This document shows, one piece after another, positions 32,784 through 45,290 of a stretch of DNA of 64,000 nt. Positions within the stretch are counted from its first letter, which is position 1, and every line of letters starts with the position of its first letter. Both the position numbers and the translations under genes were made by a program. The notes below the pieces were generated by a model. The model was not told the DNA's origin, searched no databases, and worked only from the letters and a program-made list of their open reading frames with translations. Origin of the DNA: Warburgia ugandensis (lineage: Eukaryota > Streptophyta > Magnoliopsida > Canellales > Canellaceae); assembly GCA_035236585.1 (NCBI GenBank), contig CP141132.1, positions 19,939,945-20,003,944 of the forward strand. The letters run 5' to 3'.

Positions 32784-34978
32784 TGCGTTAAGTGTTTAAT
32801 TTGGCTAAAAGACCCCTAGTTTAGCATTTAAATAATTTGGTAATTTTTGGATAAAATATAAAAATTAGCTCAAATTGACCATCCAACCATAAATTGTCAA
32901 AATTAATGGTCAGATGATCAATTGAGCTAAGTGAATGCTTAATGTATGGTTTAGATAACTCTAATCTAGTCCTTGTCTTTGCAAATCAATTAAAGGAGGG
33001 TTGGATGGCTTAGATTTAATTTCAATGGTACATGATAGTTTGAAGATCAATAAGGCAAGGGATGAAGGGTTCGTAAAAGAAGAAAGTTTCTTAATAGAAG
33101 AGTCCTAATTTGGAAGAAGAGGAAGTTTCATAATAGGAAACTAAATCTTAAAGGAAAGAGGTGGACAAAAATTAGGAAGGGGAAAATTTATAAAGAGTGA
33201 ATCCTGGAAGCAGTTGAAGAAGTTTGGGTGTTTTGGAGTTGTTGGGGTTTTAGTCTTACTTTGTTGTCCTTGTTCAGCATTTTTTTTTTCTTGCTTTCCT
33301 AAGTCCTTTGTTATAATGCTTATTGTGTTTCTAGTTTTCCATCTCTCTCACTTACATTCACCCATGTCCCACGCCATCTCTATTTTCTCACTATCCCTCT
33401 CTCTACTCCACGTTCTCTTTGTTTACCAACTTTGCTTCCACACCGCATCACTTCCAATTTCCAAACCCGACGTCGCACTGCTTATTCACCCTCTTTGTCG
33501 CTCCTCTATTTCCTAGTTACTACTCGTCTCCCTCATCGCCTACCAATTGTCCGACATCCCTTGCTCCTTCTCTGCTCCCACCAAAATCTCTATCTTCTCC
33601 TTTCTCAACTCTACCCAGTTTTCCCTCCATAGCACTGCCGTGGTCAATGACCCAGTTTTCCCGTTGTTCCCCACCAAGCCCAGCTTGGTTTCGATTGCTT
33701 CTCATCATCATCCACTACTCCCATCTCTCTCTTAGATACCCACTTCTATCTTTCTTTTCCACTCACTCTCTTTCTCTTTATCTCCCTCTCGTTGACCCCT
33801 TTATCCAGACCGCATCAGACCACCTTACACACTCCCTCCACCATCACCAATTGGCTCCACCAATGTCTTCACTTTCTCCTCACCAGTCATCGGTTCCCTA
33901 TTCACCTGTACTAGCAAGCCCTTCTTCCACTTTTCCCTCCTTCACCAAACCCAAAAGCTTTGCCTAGTTAGGTCCATATAGAACGGCAACCCCTCTAGTT
34001 GCTTCTTTCTCTCTTTGTCGACCGCAATCCACTAATCGTCTACCTTGCTTCTCCACCACGTTAGTCGACGCCCAGCTGATCCTCATCATCTTGCCAGTCA
34101 ACTATGCACAAAGGGTCCTGCTCCCACCGCACCAAGCTTCATTCTAGTAATGCCTAGCACAGCACCGGGTGGGCACACACATGCCCATTTTCTTCTTTTT
34201 CGGTGGATTTGGAGTTTATGAAATTTTTAAGAAGTTTTGGAAAAAATTCCCTTTTTGGCCTTAGTAGAATATTTCAAATTACATGTTATGTCCTATTACT
34301 ATTACTATTACTATTTGTGTTTTATGTTATTCCCATTTTGGTTATTCGCATTCTGTGTTATTCCATAGTTAATCCAAGAACTATCTTATCTGTTCCTGTT
34401 TAACCAAATCAAGGGTTTTGGTTTAACTGCAGGAAAACTCTTATTTCTTGTCTGTTTTAATTCAGAATTTTAATTAATTTTAAAACTTATTTTTAGGATA
34501 GTTTTCTATTTAATTGTTGTTCCTGATCTTCAAATTAGGTTCTGGAAACAAATCTAAGCCATTAATTCTTAAATTCCTTAATTAGACTAGATCTCTGAAA
34601 ATTTGATGAATCTGACAAATTCATCTGCCAGATCATTAATCCATTGATGGAATTTGATCAAAGTTTGGGATACCAAAAGTGAAGAAATTAGAGAGCACTT
34701 AGGATAGGGAATTAGATTTTTCTTAAAATTTTCTAGTTTTGGTTAAGGTTTTGTTGTTTCTTTTTCTATTCTTTTTGGAATTAGATCTCTGGAATTTCAT
34801 TGTTAAACTAAAGATGAAGTCTGATTTTTTTTATGTTAATTTTTTTTCAATTAATTTTAATTTTAAATAATTAAATTTAATTAAAAATTCTAAATTCTCA
34901 AAGCGTGTCCTTGTGTGATAGACCTGTAATTGCATTAGCTATACCATAATAGCCCTTGCACTTGCGAAAACATCAACA
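32784..34978 (+). repeat. 3' LTR of element C
   Basis: 2195 bp, begins TGCGTTAAGTGTTTAAT and ends AACATCAACA. Same order as the 5' LTR but with single copies of the 77-bp unit and several small deletions. TATA-like TATAAAG at 33189-33195. Open frames 33214-33967 mirror those of the 5' LTR but are interrupted, which argues against coding. Confidence 0.93.
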
Positions 34979-34983
34979 TCCAT

Positions 34984-36936
34984 TAAGAAAGTGACAAAAG
35001 ACGTCTTAGGAGTATCTAAAGGTAAAAGGGAATTAGTAAAGCAAACATGGTGGTGGAGTGAAATAGTGCAAAAAATTATTAAAGAAAAACATTTGTGTTT
35101 TAAAGCATGGCAGAAGACTAGAAATAATGAAAATTGTGAATAGTATAAGAATGCTAAAATGGTTGCTAAGAGAATAGTAAGTGAGGCTAAACTTAAGGCA
35201 TACAATGACCTCTATAATAGACTAGAAATACGAGAAGGTGAGAAAGCTGTGTTTAAACTTGAAAAAATAAGAGACCAAAAGGGTAAGGACTTAGATCATG
35301 TTGGTGCATTAGAAGTGATGATCAAAGGGTACTAGTCAAAGATGATGAGATCAAACAAAGGTGAGTAACTTACTTGCAAAAATTATTAAATGACAGTGGC
35401 TCTAAGAATATTGGGATTGAAAATACTAGAAACCTAAATAACATTGGACATTATAGATATAAATGTAGGATTAGAAGGCCTAAAGTGAAAGCGGCCTTGA
35501 AAAAGATGAAATTAGGAAAGCCCATGGGGCCCAATGGTATTCCAGTAGAGGTTTGGAAGCATATGGGAGATACTAGAGTAGTTAGGTTTACCAAGTTGTT
35601 TAAAAAAGTTATAAAATCAAAGAAAATGCTAGATGAATTGAGGAAAAGCTCTATTGTACCAATTTATAAGAATAAAGGAGACATACAGAGCTCCCCTGCT
35701 TATTAGGGGATCAAACTTATGAGCCACATTATGAAACTTTTTGAAAGGGTGATTGAGAAGAGGCTACAACATGAGATAAGTGTATTGGAGAATCACTTTG
35801 GTTTCATGACTAGGAGGTCTACCATGAAAGCTATTTTCTTATTAAGACAACTGATAGAGAAATATAGGGAAAGGAGGAAAGACCTCCACATGGTCTTTAT
35901 CAGCTTAGAGAAAGCTTATGATGGAGTCCCTAGAGATAATATGGAGGGTGTAGGGTGAGAAACGGGTTTCATAGGGGTATATAAACATAACTAAAGATTT
36001 GTATGAGGGAGCGGTAACAAATGTTAAGACCATTAGTAGATAGACTAATGATTTTTCTGTCACTATAGGATTGCATTAAGGGTTGGTATTGAGCCCATAT
36101 CTTTTCACGTTGGTTATGGATGAGTTAACAAAACATCTGTAGAAGGAGATTCTATGGTGCCTGCTACTTGTAGATGATATTGTCTTACTTGATGAGACAA
36201 GGGAGGGCGTAAACACAAATTTAGAGTTATGGAGAGAAGCATTAGAATCTAAAAGATTTAAAATCAACCGAACTAAGATAGAATATATGGAATGCAATTT
36301 TAGGAAAGAGAGGAGTAGGAGTGGAACACCAGTTAAGATTGATAATGAAGAAGTCCCCATAAAAGACCACTTTCGGTACTTAGGATCCGTGATTCATGAG
36401 AGTTGAGAGATTGAGAGTGAGGTTACCTAGAGAATCCAAGTTGGGTGGAATAAATGGAGATGTGCATCTAGTATTTTTTGTGATTGGTGAGTGCCATTCA
36501 AACTAAAAGAAAAATTCTATAGGATGGCCATAACGTTGTTCATGCTCTATGGATGAGAGTGTTGGGTAGTTAAGGATAATCATGTTCATATGATGAGTGT
36601 TCAAAAATGAGAATGTTGAGATAGATGAGTGGCAAAACAAGAAAGGATTGAATTAGAAATGAAAGCATTAGAGCAAACTTAGGTGTAGCACCAATAGGTA
36701 ACAAGATGGAGGTGATTAGACTTAGATGGTTTGGACATGTCCAAAAGAGACTAAAAATGACATCGGTTAGAAGGAGTGAGGCAATGCAAGTAGAAGGTTA
36801 TAAAAGGGCAAGGGGAAGGCCTAAAAGAAAGTGGATAGAAGTGGTAAGAAAATATTTAAATACTTTGAAACTAAATGAAGCCATGGTACTTAATAGAGAG
36901 GAATGGAGAAATAAGATTCATGTGGCTAATCCCTAA
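34984..36936 (+). pseudogene. LINE reverse transcriptase and C-terminal domain (broken)
   Basis: RTE-type RT. 34984-35370 is the linker (a WWWSEIVQ block, an EAKLKAYNDLY block). 35374-35706 has the KMKLGKPMGPNGIPVE-WK and SSIVPIYKNKGD blocks. 35719-35958 has [16 protein letters not shown], a FGFM block with the usual G of the P-G-R-S-T motif changed, and a [14 protein letters not shown] block (canonical Asp replaced by Ser-Leu-Glu context). The catalytic L-V-D-D lies at 36167-36178. 36706-36936 is the C-terminal RWFGHV...RGRPK..W block with a stop at 36934. Stops and shifts between these parts show the copy is dead. The product would reverse-transcribe its own mRNA at the nicked target. Confidence 0.9.
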
Positions 36937-36979
36937 TTGGGATAAGGTCTTGATGATGATGATGAAGATGACACATTCA
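36937..36979 (+). other. 3' end of the LINE with GAT-rich tail
   Basis: TTGGGATAAGGTCTTGATGATGATGATGAAGATG follows the stop in two adjoining parts (36937-36952 and 36953-36970). A GGATAAGG motif plus a short trinucleotide repeat instead of poly(A) is typical of RTE-type ends. Confidence 0.8.
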
Positions 36980-36990
36980 GTTTCTAATTT

Positions 36991-38185
36991 TACAATTCAT
37001 GCATAATTCTTGCAATTAGTTCATGCGTCATTTCTCTTTGTCTTCTTTCTAATTTCTTTTTATGGAGTTGGACTAAGGAAAAGGAAAAGATTTTTTGAAA
37101 TAAGGAAACTTCTAATTTCTTAAGTAAGGTTGAGGAAACATCTAAATCCATCCATAAAACTTCCTAAATTCTTCGTGATGAAGGGTAGATCATACCACGT
37201 ACCTATTCCTCACTTCATCTCCTGAGGTTGTAATTGGTGAGTCCTAATACAAGGGTCATTGTCTCCACTTTAGTTTCTTTTTGTTCTATTTCTTGTTTAA
37301 AGTAGGAGATCTCTTCTATGGCTTCCCAATTTTAAAGAGGAATGACCTCTAATCCCCTCTTTATATAAAATGCAGTAGTTTTTTTATTTCCTTTCCCATC
37401 ATTCTTCTTTCTTTCCTGGGATGGTGATTGCTTAGGCAAGGTGTTAAGGTTCCTCTTTTTGTGGCTTCCCTAATACTTCATTCCTAAGGATCATTGGATG
37501 TAATTTGTTATGAGTTTGTGGCATGTGGGGTTAAGGAGATGAGAAAAGCTCAGTGGTAACTTTAGTGTATTTTGGGTTAAAGAGAAATGTACAAACTCCT
37601 GTTGAATCACACAATATATGGACCCTACAATGAAATTTCAAGACTGAATTTGAAGGACCTTTATTTTCTTCTTTTACTTGCTTATGTAACAATTCCAAGT
37701 AATTTGGCCATTAATGAAACAATTCTTCTTCTTTTATTAAGTACTTTGTTCCTTACTTTAATTTGTAGTTTGTTGTAATTTTAGAAAGTTTCCTTAATTC
37801 CTAGTTACTTCTAGTTTTAGAAAGTTATTATAATTTTTAGTTAGTTTTGATTTCAAAAAATTTCTTTCTTTATTGAGTTGCTTAGATAGGTTTTTAGTTT
37901 CATAGTTTCTTTGATTGCTTCTGATTATGGATTTACTTTCTAGTTGCTTAGTTAATTTATTGCTTTCTTTTTAGTTGGTTATTTTATGTCTTTACTTTCC
38001 TTGCTTTTTTTATTAGAATCTTTCTTATTTTGAATATTTGGTTAGGTTAAAGTAAGATGACCTAAATTTTAATTAACATTGTTTATTAAAGAGTCATCGT
38101 GGATTGACCCATATTTGCCAATTCTATATTCCAATAGAGAAATGCACTTGCATACTTATTTAAATTACATCACATGTTCTTATCA
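36991..38185. other. Host segment ending in an LTR-type U5 tail
   Basis: No genes. Near the end, 38094-38160 reads CATCGTGGATTGACCCATATTTGCC ... AATGCACTTGC (in two parts), the same order as the U5 tails of A, C and D. It therefore looks like the 3' end of an older Athila-type LTR into which the LINE inserted. No primer site is recognisable after it. Confidence 0.5.
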
Positions 38186-38763
38186 TTTTAGATGAACCTG
38201 AAAGTTCCAATGATGATGAGACTAACAAATAGCACAAAACTTATAGAAAGGTGGAAGGAACCCATGCCCTGTTAGGTAGGAAAGAGCTAATAAAGTTGGG
38301 CATTGGCAGCTAATCCATTTTTGAAGAGGAAGAAGGGTCTATACAAAATTGAAGGACTTGTGAGAGTGTGGTGTGAGTCAAATACTAAGAGGCCATATTT
38401 GCATGAGATGGTTCTAGATTTTCTTTTTGATCATGTACGCAAGTGCTTGATTATAAATCCTAGGCTTGTACTAATGAGATGAAATACTATGTAACTTTTG
38501 ATGTATGTAATTAAAGAATAATTAATTAAGAGTTATCCCAAAATTAACTGATTTTCTTTTTCTTCTATTATTGTTATTTATACAATATGTATAGAATACA
38601 TGATTGTTAAAGTAGTAAATTATAATAAAATTAATGAATAAGAAATTTTAAAGATGGTTTTTCAAAGCATATTTAAAAGTCAATTTTTAAATATGGCTTT
38701 TTGTGAACCACCTTTAAAAACTCATTTCATTTTTTTTCATTCAAAACTCTCCTTCCTACTATA
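38186..38763. other. Unassigned AT-rich DNA
   Basis: Nothing identifiable. A short, stop-broken frame (38300-38500) reads as an acidic then Arg/Lys-rich peptide, but no family is recognised. Confidence 0.4.
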
Positions 38764-38975
38764 TTGGTTCTTTCTAGCCTAGCTCTCTCTACAGTCCTCC
38801 CTCACATCAACTCTCTCATGCTTGCTTACATGTTAAAGATCTTCACTAGGGACCAATATGTTTCCTCTCTCTCTCTTTCTACCCTAGCTCTCTCTATGGT
38901 TCTCCCTCTCATTGGCTCTCTCTCACTTGCTTGTGTGCCAAGGACCTTCACTAGGCACCAGGTACATTTCCTCTC
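38764..38975 (+). repeat. 105-bp tandem duplication, pyrimidine-rich
   Basis: Two diverged copies (about 38772-38876 and 38877-38981) share CCTAGCTCTCTCTA, CTTCACTAGG-ACCA and TTTCCTCTCTC landmarks at a 105-bp spacing. Confidence 0.8.
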
Positions 38976-39004
38976 TCTTACTCTTTCTCTTGATCGTGGC
39001 TAGT

Positions 39005-39570
<566 letters not shown>

Positions 39571-40059
39571 ATAAACTAGTGCTACTGCCCTTTCAATTTT
39601 GTTTTTTATTTTTTATTTTTTTTTTAGTTGGGAAAAAGATAGTAGAATGACTCACTTGCGTGGGTTTTAATTCATTTGTGGTAGGTGCAACTAATCAATT
39701 AGAGTGTTTCAAAAATATATTTTTGTGTTCGTCTTCCACTTCTTTCATGTGTAGTGTGTGCATATGCTTTGTATCTCTATAAATATGTGTGATTCTTATC
39801 AATTTTTTCCAAGAAAATCATACCATTAAATTTAATAAAAGAAACCTAATTTATTCTTATAACCAGTGCACTATTTAGAAACTAGTCACCTTAGGACAAA
39901 AACTATTAGTTAGATGGCAAGTATGTTTCAAGCGGAAAACTCTATGCATGTCTCTCCCCCGCATCTAAATTCTATCTCAAGGCTATTGAATGCTTTTTTC
40001 TTGTATTTCTTTTCACTTATAAATTATGATCATCATTTTCTGTTATGTTTTCAAAGACC
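39571..40059. other. Unassigned DNA upstream of D
   Basis: AT-rich, no genes seen. Similarity between D and C starts only at about 40060, so either the D leader has diverged beyond recognition or D is truncated here. Confidence 0.4.
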
Positions 40060-40069
40060 CAAAATATGT

Positions 40070-41835
40070 GGTTAAGATCATCCAGGAGATTTTTATGCAA
40101 CACTCCAGCTCAACACTCCATCTTGCATAACTCTATCCTTAACAAATGCAGACCACTTTGAGTTAAAGTTGGGAGTTATATAGTTACTCCCCACTTTTTA
40201 TTTTCTAGAGGGAGAAGACCCTTATCTACATATCAAGGAGTTCCTTGATTTTTTTGCACATTTAAGTTCCAAATTTTTTTGAATAGTGATATTAGGCTTA
40301 GGTTATTCCCATTCTCACTTAAGGATAAATCCAAGTCATGGCTAAATTCCTTGGAGGTAGGTTCCATAAATACATGGGACCAATTGTTTAGGAAGTTTTT
40401 AAACAAATTCTTCCCCATTCATAAAACAAATGCCTTTCATTAGGAAATTATAAATTTCCAACAAAGGGATGATGAACAGTATTATGAATGTTGGGAATAG
40501 TGGAATGAACTGTTACAAAAATGTCCACATCATGAATTCAAGAAATGGCAGCAGGTGCAATACTTCTTTGAGAAATTAAAGCCTTAGAATAGGCAAATGG
40601 TAGATGTCATGAGTGGAGGGGCCCTCATGCTAAAATATGAGAGAGATGCTTGGAAGTTCTCTCAAACACTGGTAGATAATTCCCAGCCATGGGATGATTT
40701 AAATAGAAGAGAGAGAAACAACTAGCCTCCAAAGCAATGGGGTTTATATGAGTTGGAGTGCATTTAGATGTAGCTATAAAGCTCGACTCTAATTAGAAAG
40801 AATGGATAAGTATGATGGGAGAGTGAACAAACTTGAAACTATGTTTGTCCCTCATGGCTACTGCATCTATGAATCCTCCATAAGAGGTTTGTGCTTTCTA
40901 TTCTAGCCCAATTCATATGACCACATCTCGTCCATCAAATAGAGCCTATAACAACTATCTTATTGAACAAGCAAATGCATTAAATGCATATCACAATCCT
41001 AGCAACAACCCATATTCTAAGACCTATAATCCTTGATGGGATAGACATCCAAAATTTTCATGTTTGAAGAATAACTACCAAGGGAGACCATCTGAGAACC
41101 CCCTAACCAAAGCTTTCCCAGAGCTACAATTCCTCAACAGTCACCTGGCTTCCAATAACCTTAGCAACCAAAGAAACCATCCTTTGAGGAAAACATTTAA
41201 GCCCTCATTAAATGATCTTTAAAGAAAAATGAAGACACTAATAAGGCTCTACACCAATTGTAAAGTGGTAATCAACATTCAGCCCATGTCAACTCTCAAG
41301 CCATAGCCAAGTTAGAGATGCAAGTAAGCCAACTTTCACACGCATTACAAGATGGAGGAAAGGTTAGTTCCCTACTCAACTCATTCCTAACCCTAAGGGC
41401 TAATTTGAGATAAGATCAATTTCATAACTCATAACTGTTAGGAGCATGCCAAGTCTATACCCACCCTTAGGAATGGCCGTCAAGTTGACAACAAAGTTGA
41501 GCAAGCCAAGGAAATTGGAGAGGAAAATAAGGCAACCAAAACACAAGAAAAAGACGAAATACAGGAATCTCATGTGGAACCTATAGTGGAGGAACCCCAT
41601 GTGCCCAAAGCCCCATTTCCTTTGTTACAAAACAAGGTTAGAAAGGGAGAAAGCTTCAATGAGCTCATGGATGTATTTAAACATGTCCAAATTAACACTC
41701 CATTGCTCAATGCAATAAAAGATGTCCCCACCTATGCCAAGTTCTTAAAAGGGCTCTGCACTAGAAAGAGAAACATAAGTGTACAGAAGAAAGCTTTCCT
41801 CATTGAGCAGGTGAGATCTTTAATTTAGCACAACT
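40070..41835 (+). pseudogene. gag: Element D gag (broken)
   Basis: Athila-type Gag remnant. RLRLFPFSLKDKSKSWLNSLEVGS-like residues near 40290-40370 (read with care, in blocks), FLNKFFPIHK near 40397-40427, an EQYYECWE block, a CPHH-F-KW block and an M-GGALMLK block near 40610-40640. Stops are dense until 41574-41828, which is open and holds the FNELMDVFKHVQINTPLLNAIKDVPTYAKFL region in front of protease. Gag would bind and package RNA; this copy cannot. Confidence 0.82.
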
Positions 41836-42300
41836 CCCCACCCAAGTTTAGAGACCTAGGGTGCCCTTTGCATTTTTCGCCATCATGTCACAGATAGGGC
41901 ACTACATGACCTAGGGATGAGTGTTAACTTGTTGCAATACTTTGTCTAAGGACAACTATGGCTCTGTAAGCTGAAACCAACCAATACCATACTGCATTAG
42001 TAGATAGATCAGTAAAGACACACTGTGGTTTGGTTGAATATGTTTTGATATAGGTGGACCAGTTTCTTTAACCAATCAATTTCATTGTACTAGACACTCA
42101 ACTTCCATCTGATCCTGATAGTCAGATTTAAGTTATACTTGGACATCCATTCTTAGCAATATTCAACACAATTATTAATAGTAGGAATGTTATAATGTAA
42201 TTGTTGTTTGGTAACATGAAAGTTAAGCTTAATGCCTTAACACCAACTAACAACATTTAGACCTCAATGATTCTTGTGAAGTGAATTTGATCGAGAGTTT
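41836..42300 (+). pseudogene. PR: Element D protease remnant
   Basis: Heavily decayed. The active site has the form D-L-G-M-S near 41909-41923 (Ala to Met), followed by a VNLL-Y block and LDTQL-like and LGHPFLA-like blocks (about 42090-42160) in changing frames. Confidence 0.7.
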
Positions 42301-42763
42301 AATTCGTGACATTCATCCGCCATCTTCCATCTCTGATCTATTAAAGGCTTGTCTCATGCAATTTAGCAGAGATTTTCATTTAGATGAGTCTATTGAGGAG
42401 GTGAACCACCTTTTAGGGGCTACTCCAGTCAAGGATACCTACAATTGGGGCCCTTATGTGGAACCACTCCCTCCTTTAGAGTCTGTCCCCATACCCTCTA
42501 TAGAGTAATCATCGTCCCTTGCCATAAAATCCTTGCCTAATAATCTCAAGTATTCTTATCTAGGACAAGATGAAACCTTACCTATTATCATAGCATCAGA
42601 TCTAGAAAAGGAACATGAAGGAACATCACTTAATGTTCTTAAGGAACATAAGACTTCATTAGGGTGGACCATAGCTGACATCAAAGAGATTAGTCCAGCT
42701 GTGTGCATGCATATGATGCACCTAGAAGAAAATGATAAGCCCTGCAAGGAAACTCAAAGATGA
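42281..42763 (+). pseudogene. Element D spacer before RT
   Basis: Acidic spacer in two open pieces: 42281-42508 (residues NLIESLI.DIH, a WGPYVEPLP block) and 42533-42763 (LKYSYLG-DETLP.IIAS, W-TIADIKEISP). Matches 26640-27110 of C. No known catalytic role. Confidence 0.75.
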
Positions 42764-43569
42764 CTTAATCCCCACATGAAGGATGTCGTCATTGATGAGT
42801 CCTTAAACTTCTAGATGCTGGAGTCATATACCCCATCTCTGACAACACTTAGGTCAGTCTCATTTAGGTTGTACACGATCAAAAATTGAATGTGGTCACG
42901 ATCAAAGACCACTTTCATTTGCCTTTTATTGATCAAATGCTTGAGGGGTTGGCCAAAAATAGTCATTATTGTTTTCTAAATGGATATTTTGATTATAATT
43001 AGATTCCTCTAGAACCTAAGGATTAGGAAAAGACCACCTTCACTTGCCCTTTTGGGACCTTTGCTTACTAATGTATGACTTTTGGGGTTTGCATTGCTCC
43101 AGTCACTTTTCAAAGGTGTATGTTGAGCATCTTTTCAAATATGGTAGAAAGGTTTCTAGAGGTGTTCATGGATGACTTCTCAATATTCGGGTCTTCTTTT
43201 AATGAGTGCCTGCACCATTTGAAGTTAATTCTCATAAGGTATGAGGAAAAGAATTTAGTATTGAATTGGGAGAAGTGTCATTTTATGGTACAAAGTGGTA
43301 TAGTTTTAGGCCACATTATGTCACACAATGGGACAGAGGTAGATAAGGCCAAGGTGGATTTGATAGCCAACCTTCTTCTACCAAGAACAGTGAATTGCTC
43401 CTTTCTAGGGCATGCTGGTTTCTATAGAAGATTAATCAAGGACTATAGAAAGATTGCCAAGCTCTTTTGTAATTTATTAACAAAGGAGGCTACTTTTGAT
43501 TTTGGTGAGGAATGTAGGAAAGCCTTTGAGCAGCTAAAGGACAAGTTCACCTCTACACCCATTATCTGA
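42764..43569 (+). pseudogene. RT: Element D reverse transcriptase
   Basis: After broken N-terminal blocks (LNPHMKDVV, a deletion between GVIYPISD and KLNVVT, and FPL-like FHLPFIDQML), the core is open from 43075 to 43569. FG-C-AP-TFQRCM..IF, an intact F-M-D-D box at 43165-43176, a CHFMVQSGIVLGHIMS block and a LGHAGFYRR block are present. It is the only one of the three Athila-like copies that keeps both catalytic Asp codons. Confidence 0.88.
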
Positions 43570-43995
43570 CCACTTGATTGGAGCACACCATTTGAGATAA
43601 TGTGTGAAGTGTTGATTATGCAATTGGAGCTGTTTTGGTGCAGCACAACGATAAACTTCCCCATGTGATATACTACACTAGTAAAATACTAAACGATGCA
43701 CAACTTGACTACTTGACAACAGAAAAGGGCTATTGGCTGTATTGTTTGCTCTAAATAAGTTTAAATCCTACTTATTAGGATCTAAAGTCATAGTGTACTT
43801 ACTCATGTAGCTTTAAAGTACCTCGTTTCTAAAAAGGATGTGAAACCTAGGTTGATCCATTATATACTGCTACTACAAGAATTTGACTTGGAAATTTGGG
43901 ATAAGAAAGGTTTTAAAAATGCAGACCACCTATCCTGATTAGTGGTGGAACATATTAGCGATAATGTGCCTATAAATGAATCCTTCTCAAATAAA
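43570..43995 (+). pseudogene. RH: Element D RNase H (broken)
   Basis: Blocks PFEIMC, a DYAIGAVL block, [26 protein letters not shown] and ALKYL are visible in alternating frames at 43587-43830, colinear with 28030-28290 in C. Confidence 0.8.
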
Positions 43996-45290
43996 CAATT
44001 AATGCAAATTTCCTAATTACCATGGTATGAAAATATAGTGAGTTATCTTATAACAAGATAAATGTCCAATCACTGGACCAAACAAGATAGGCAGATATTT
44101 TTTACAGAGTTTAAATGCGTTACTTGGGAGGATCCATACTTATTCAAGTATTATCTCGATCGGTGATAAGGAGATGTGCACCAGATAGTGGGAAGAATAA
44201 GATCATCTCCTTCTATTATGGTTATGCATGTGGGGACCATTTTAGTTCTAGAAAGACAACTGCTAAAATTTTGCAGTGTGGTTTTTATTAGCCCATCATT
44301 TTTAAAATTGTCATGCTTACTACACAACATGTGTGAGGTGTCAACAGTTAGGAAGTCTATGGAGGAGACACATGATGCCCTTGAACCAATCCTTGTTGTA
44401 GAGCTATTCGATGTTTGGGGCATAGATTTCAAGGGACTGTTTCCTACTTCTTTAGGGAATTTATACATCTTAGTGGGAGTGGACTATGTCCTACAAAACC
44501 AATGACCACAAGGTAGTGGTAAAAATTTTAAAGGAAAATATTTTTACTAGGTTTGGTTCTCTGTGTGCCATAATCAATGATAGGGGAAACACTTTTGTAA
44601 TAGAGTGTTTGAAAATTTAATGAAAAAGTATGGTGTCAACCATAGGATAGCTACCCCATACCACCCTTAGACTCATGGACAAGTAAAGGTATCAAAAAGG
44701 AAAATTAAGTGTATTCTAGAGAAGACAATCAATCCAAGTAGGAAAGACTGGTATGTGAGACTCAATGACGCTTTATGGTCCTACCACACTACCTATAAAA
44801 CCCCTATAAGTAAGTCACCTTATAGCTTGGTCTATGGAAAGACCTACCACTTACTAGTAGAGCTAGACCACAAGGCATATTGGGTTATAAAAAATCACAA
44901 TTTCAAATTAGATGCAGTTGGCACGCACCAAAAACTCCAACTCAATGAGTTGAATGAATTGAGAAAGGATGCATATGACTCCACACGATATATAAAGATT
45001 GGATGAAGCTTAACCTTGATCGCCAATTCTTAAGGAAATCCTTCACACCTGGACAAAAGGTTTTATTGTATAATTCAAGATTGCATCTCTTTTCAGACAC
45101 TCAGATCTCAATGGACTAGAAATTACATAGTACACATAGTATATCCTCATGGGGCCAACAAGATTGAGAAGGATGGTGAGATCTTAAAAGTAAATTGTCA
45201 AATGTTACAACCTTTCTTAGAATTGCTTACCCTTTCAAGAAACACTATTACAGGCACCACATTATCATGACGCACCTTAGAATACTGTAG
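43996..45290 (+). pseudogene. INT: Element D integrase (broken)
   Basis: Retains the part that C lost: a segment with [13 protein letters not shown] (first catalytic Asp, about 44419) inside the open piece 44176-44505. The zinc-binding block is degenerate. The second Asp region near 44578 is frameshifted. In HGQVKVS the catalytic Glu is Lys (codon 44686-44688). 44755-45006 is the LWSYHTTYKTPI..SPY block. The C-terminus decays after 45010. Confidence 0.85.

Larger units (their letters stand above)
20826..34978 (+). mobile_element. Element C: Athila-like Ty3/gypsy retrotransposon with both LTRs
   Basis: Bounded by a perfect 5-bp TSD tccat (20821-20825 and 34979-34983). Both LTRs, a tRNA-Asp-type primer site, long leader, gag, protease, RT, RNase H, integrase, a ~1.7-kb 3' UTR and a polypurine tract are all in order. 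The D-L-G-A-S protease, the long spacer between protease and RT and the QVEVSN integrase motif are typical of Athila. A TRIM-like unit (28593-30065) sits in integrase, and integrase also lacks ~240 bp relative to element D. Stops and frameshifts in every gene make it defective. Confidence 0.95.
19434..36979 (+). mobile_element. RTE-type LINE (non-LTR retrotransposon), interrupted by element C
   Basis: A single ORF type with an apurinic-like endonuclease followed by RT and a C-terminal domain, and a 3' tail of GAT repeats without poly(A), fits the RTE clade found in plants. The left part (endonuclease) is at about 19950-20825 and the right part (linker, RT) at 34984-36936. They become continuous when element C and one tccat TSD are removed. 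Candidate 11-bp TSD gtttctaattt flanks it (19423-19433 and 36980-36990). Many stops and frameshifts: dead copy. The 5' boundary rests on the TSD alone. Confidence 0.85.

Noticed and set aside
38300-38500. Possible host gene fragment downstream of the old LTR tail
   Set aside because: Several stops, no splice-consistent frame and no family recognised.
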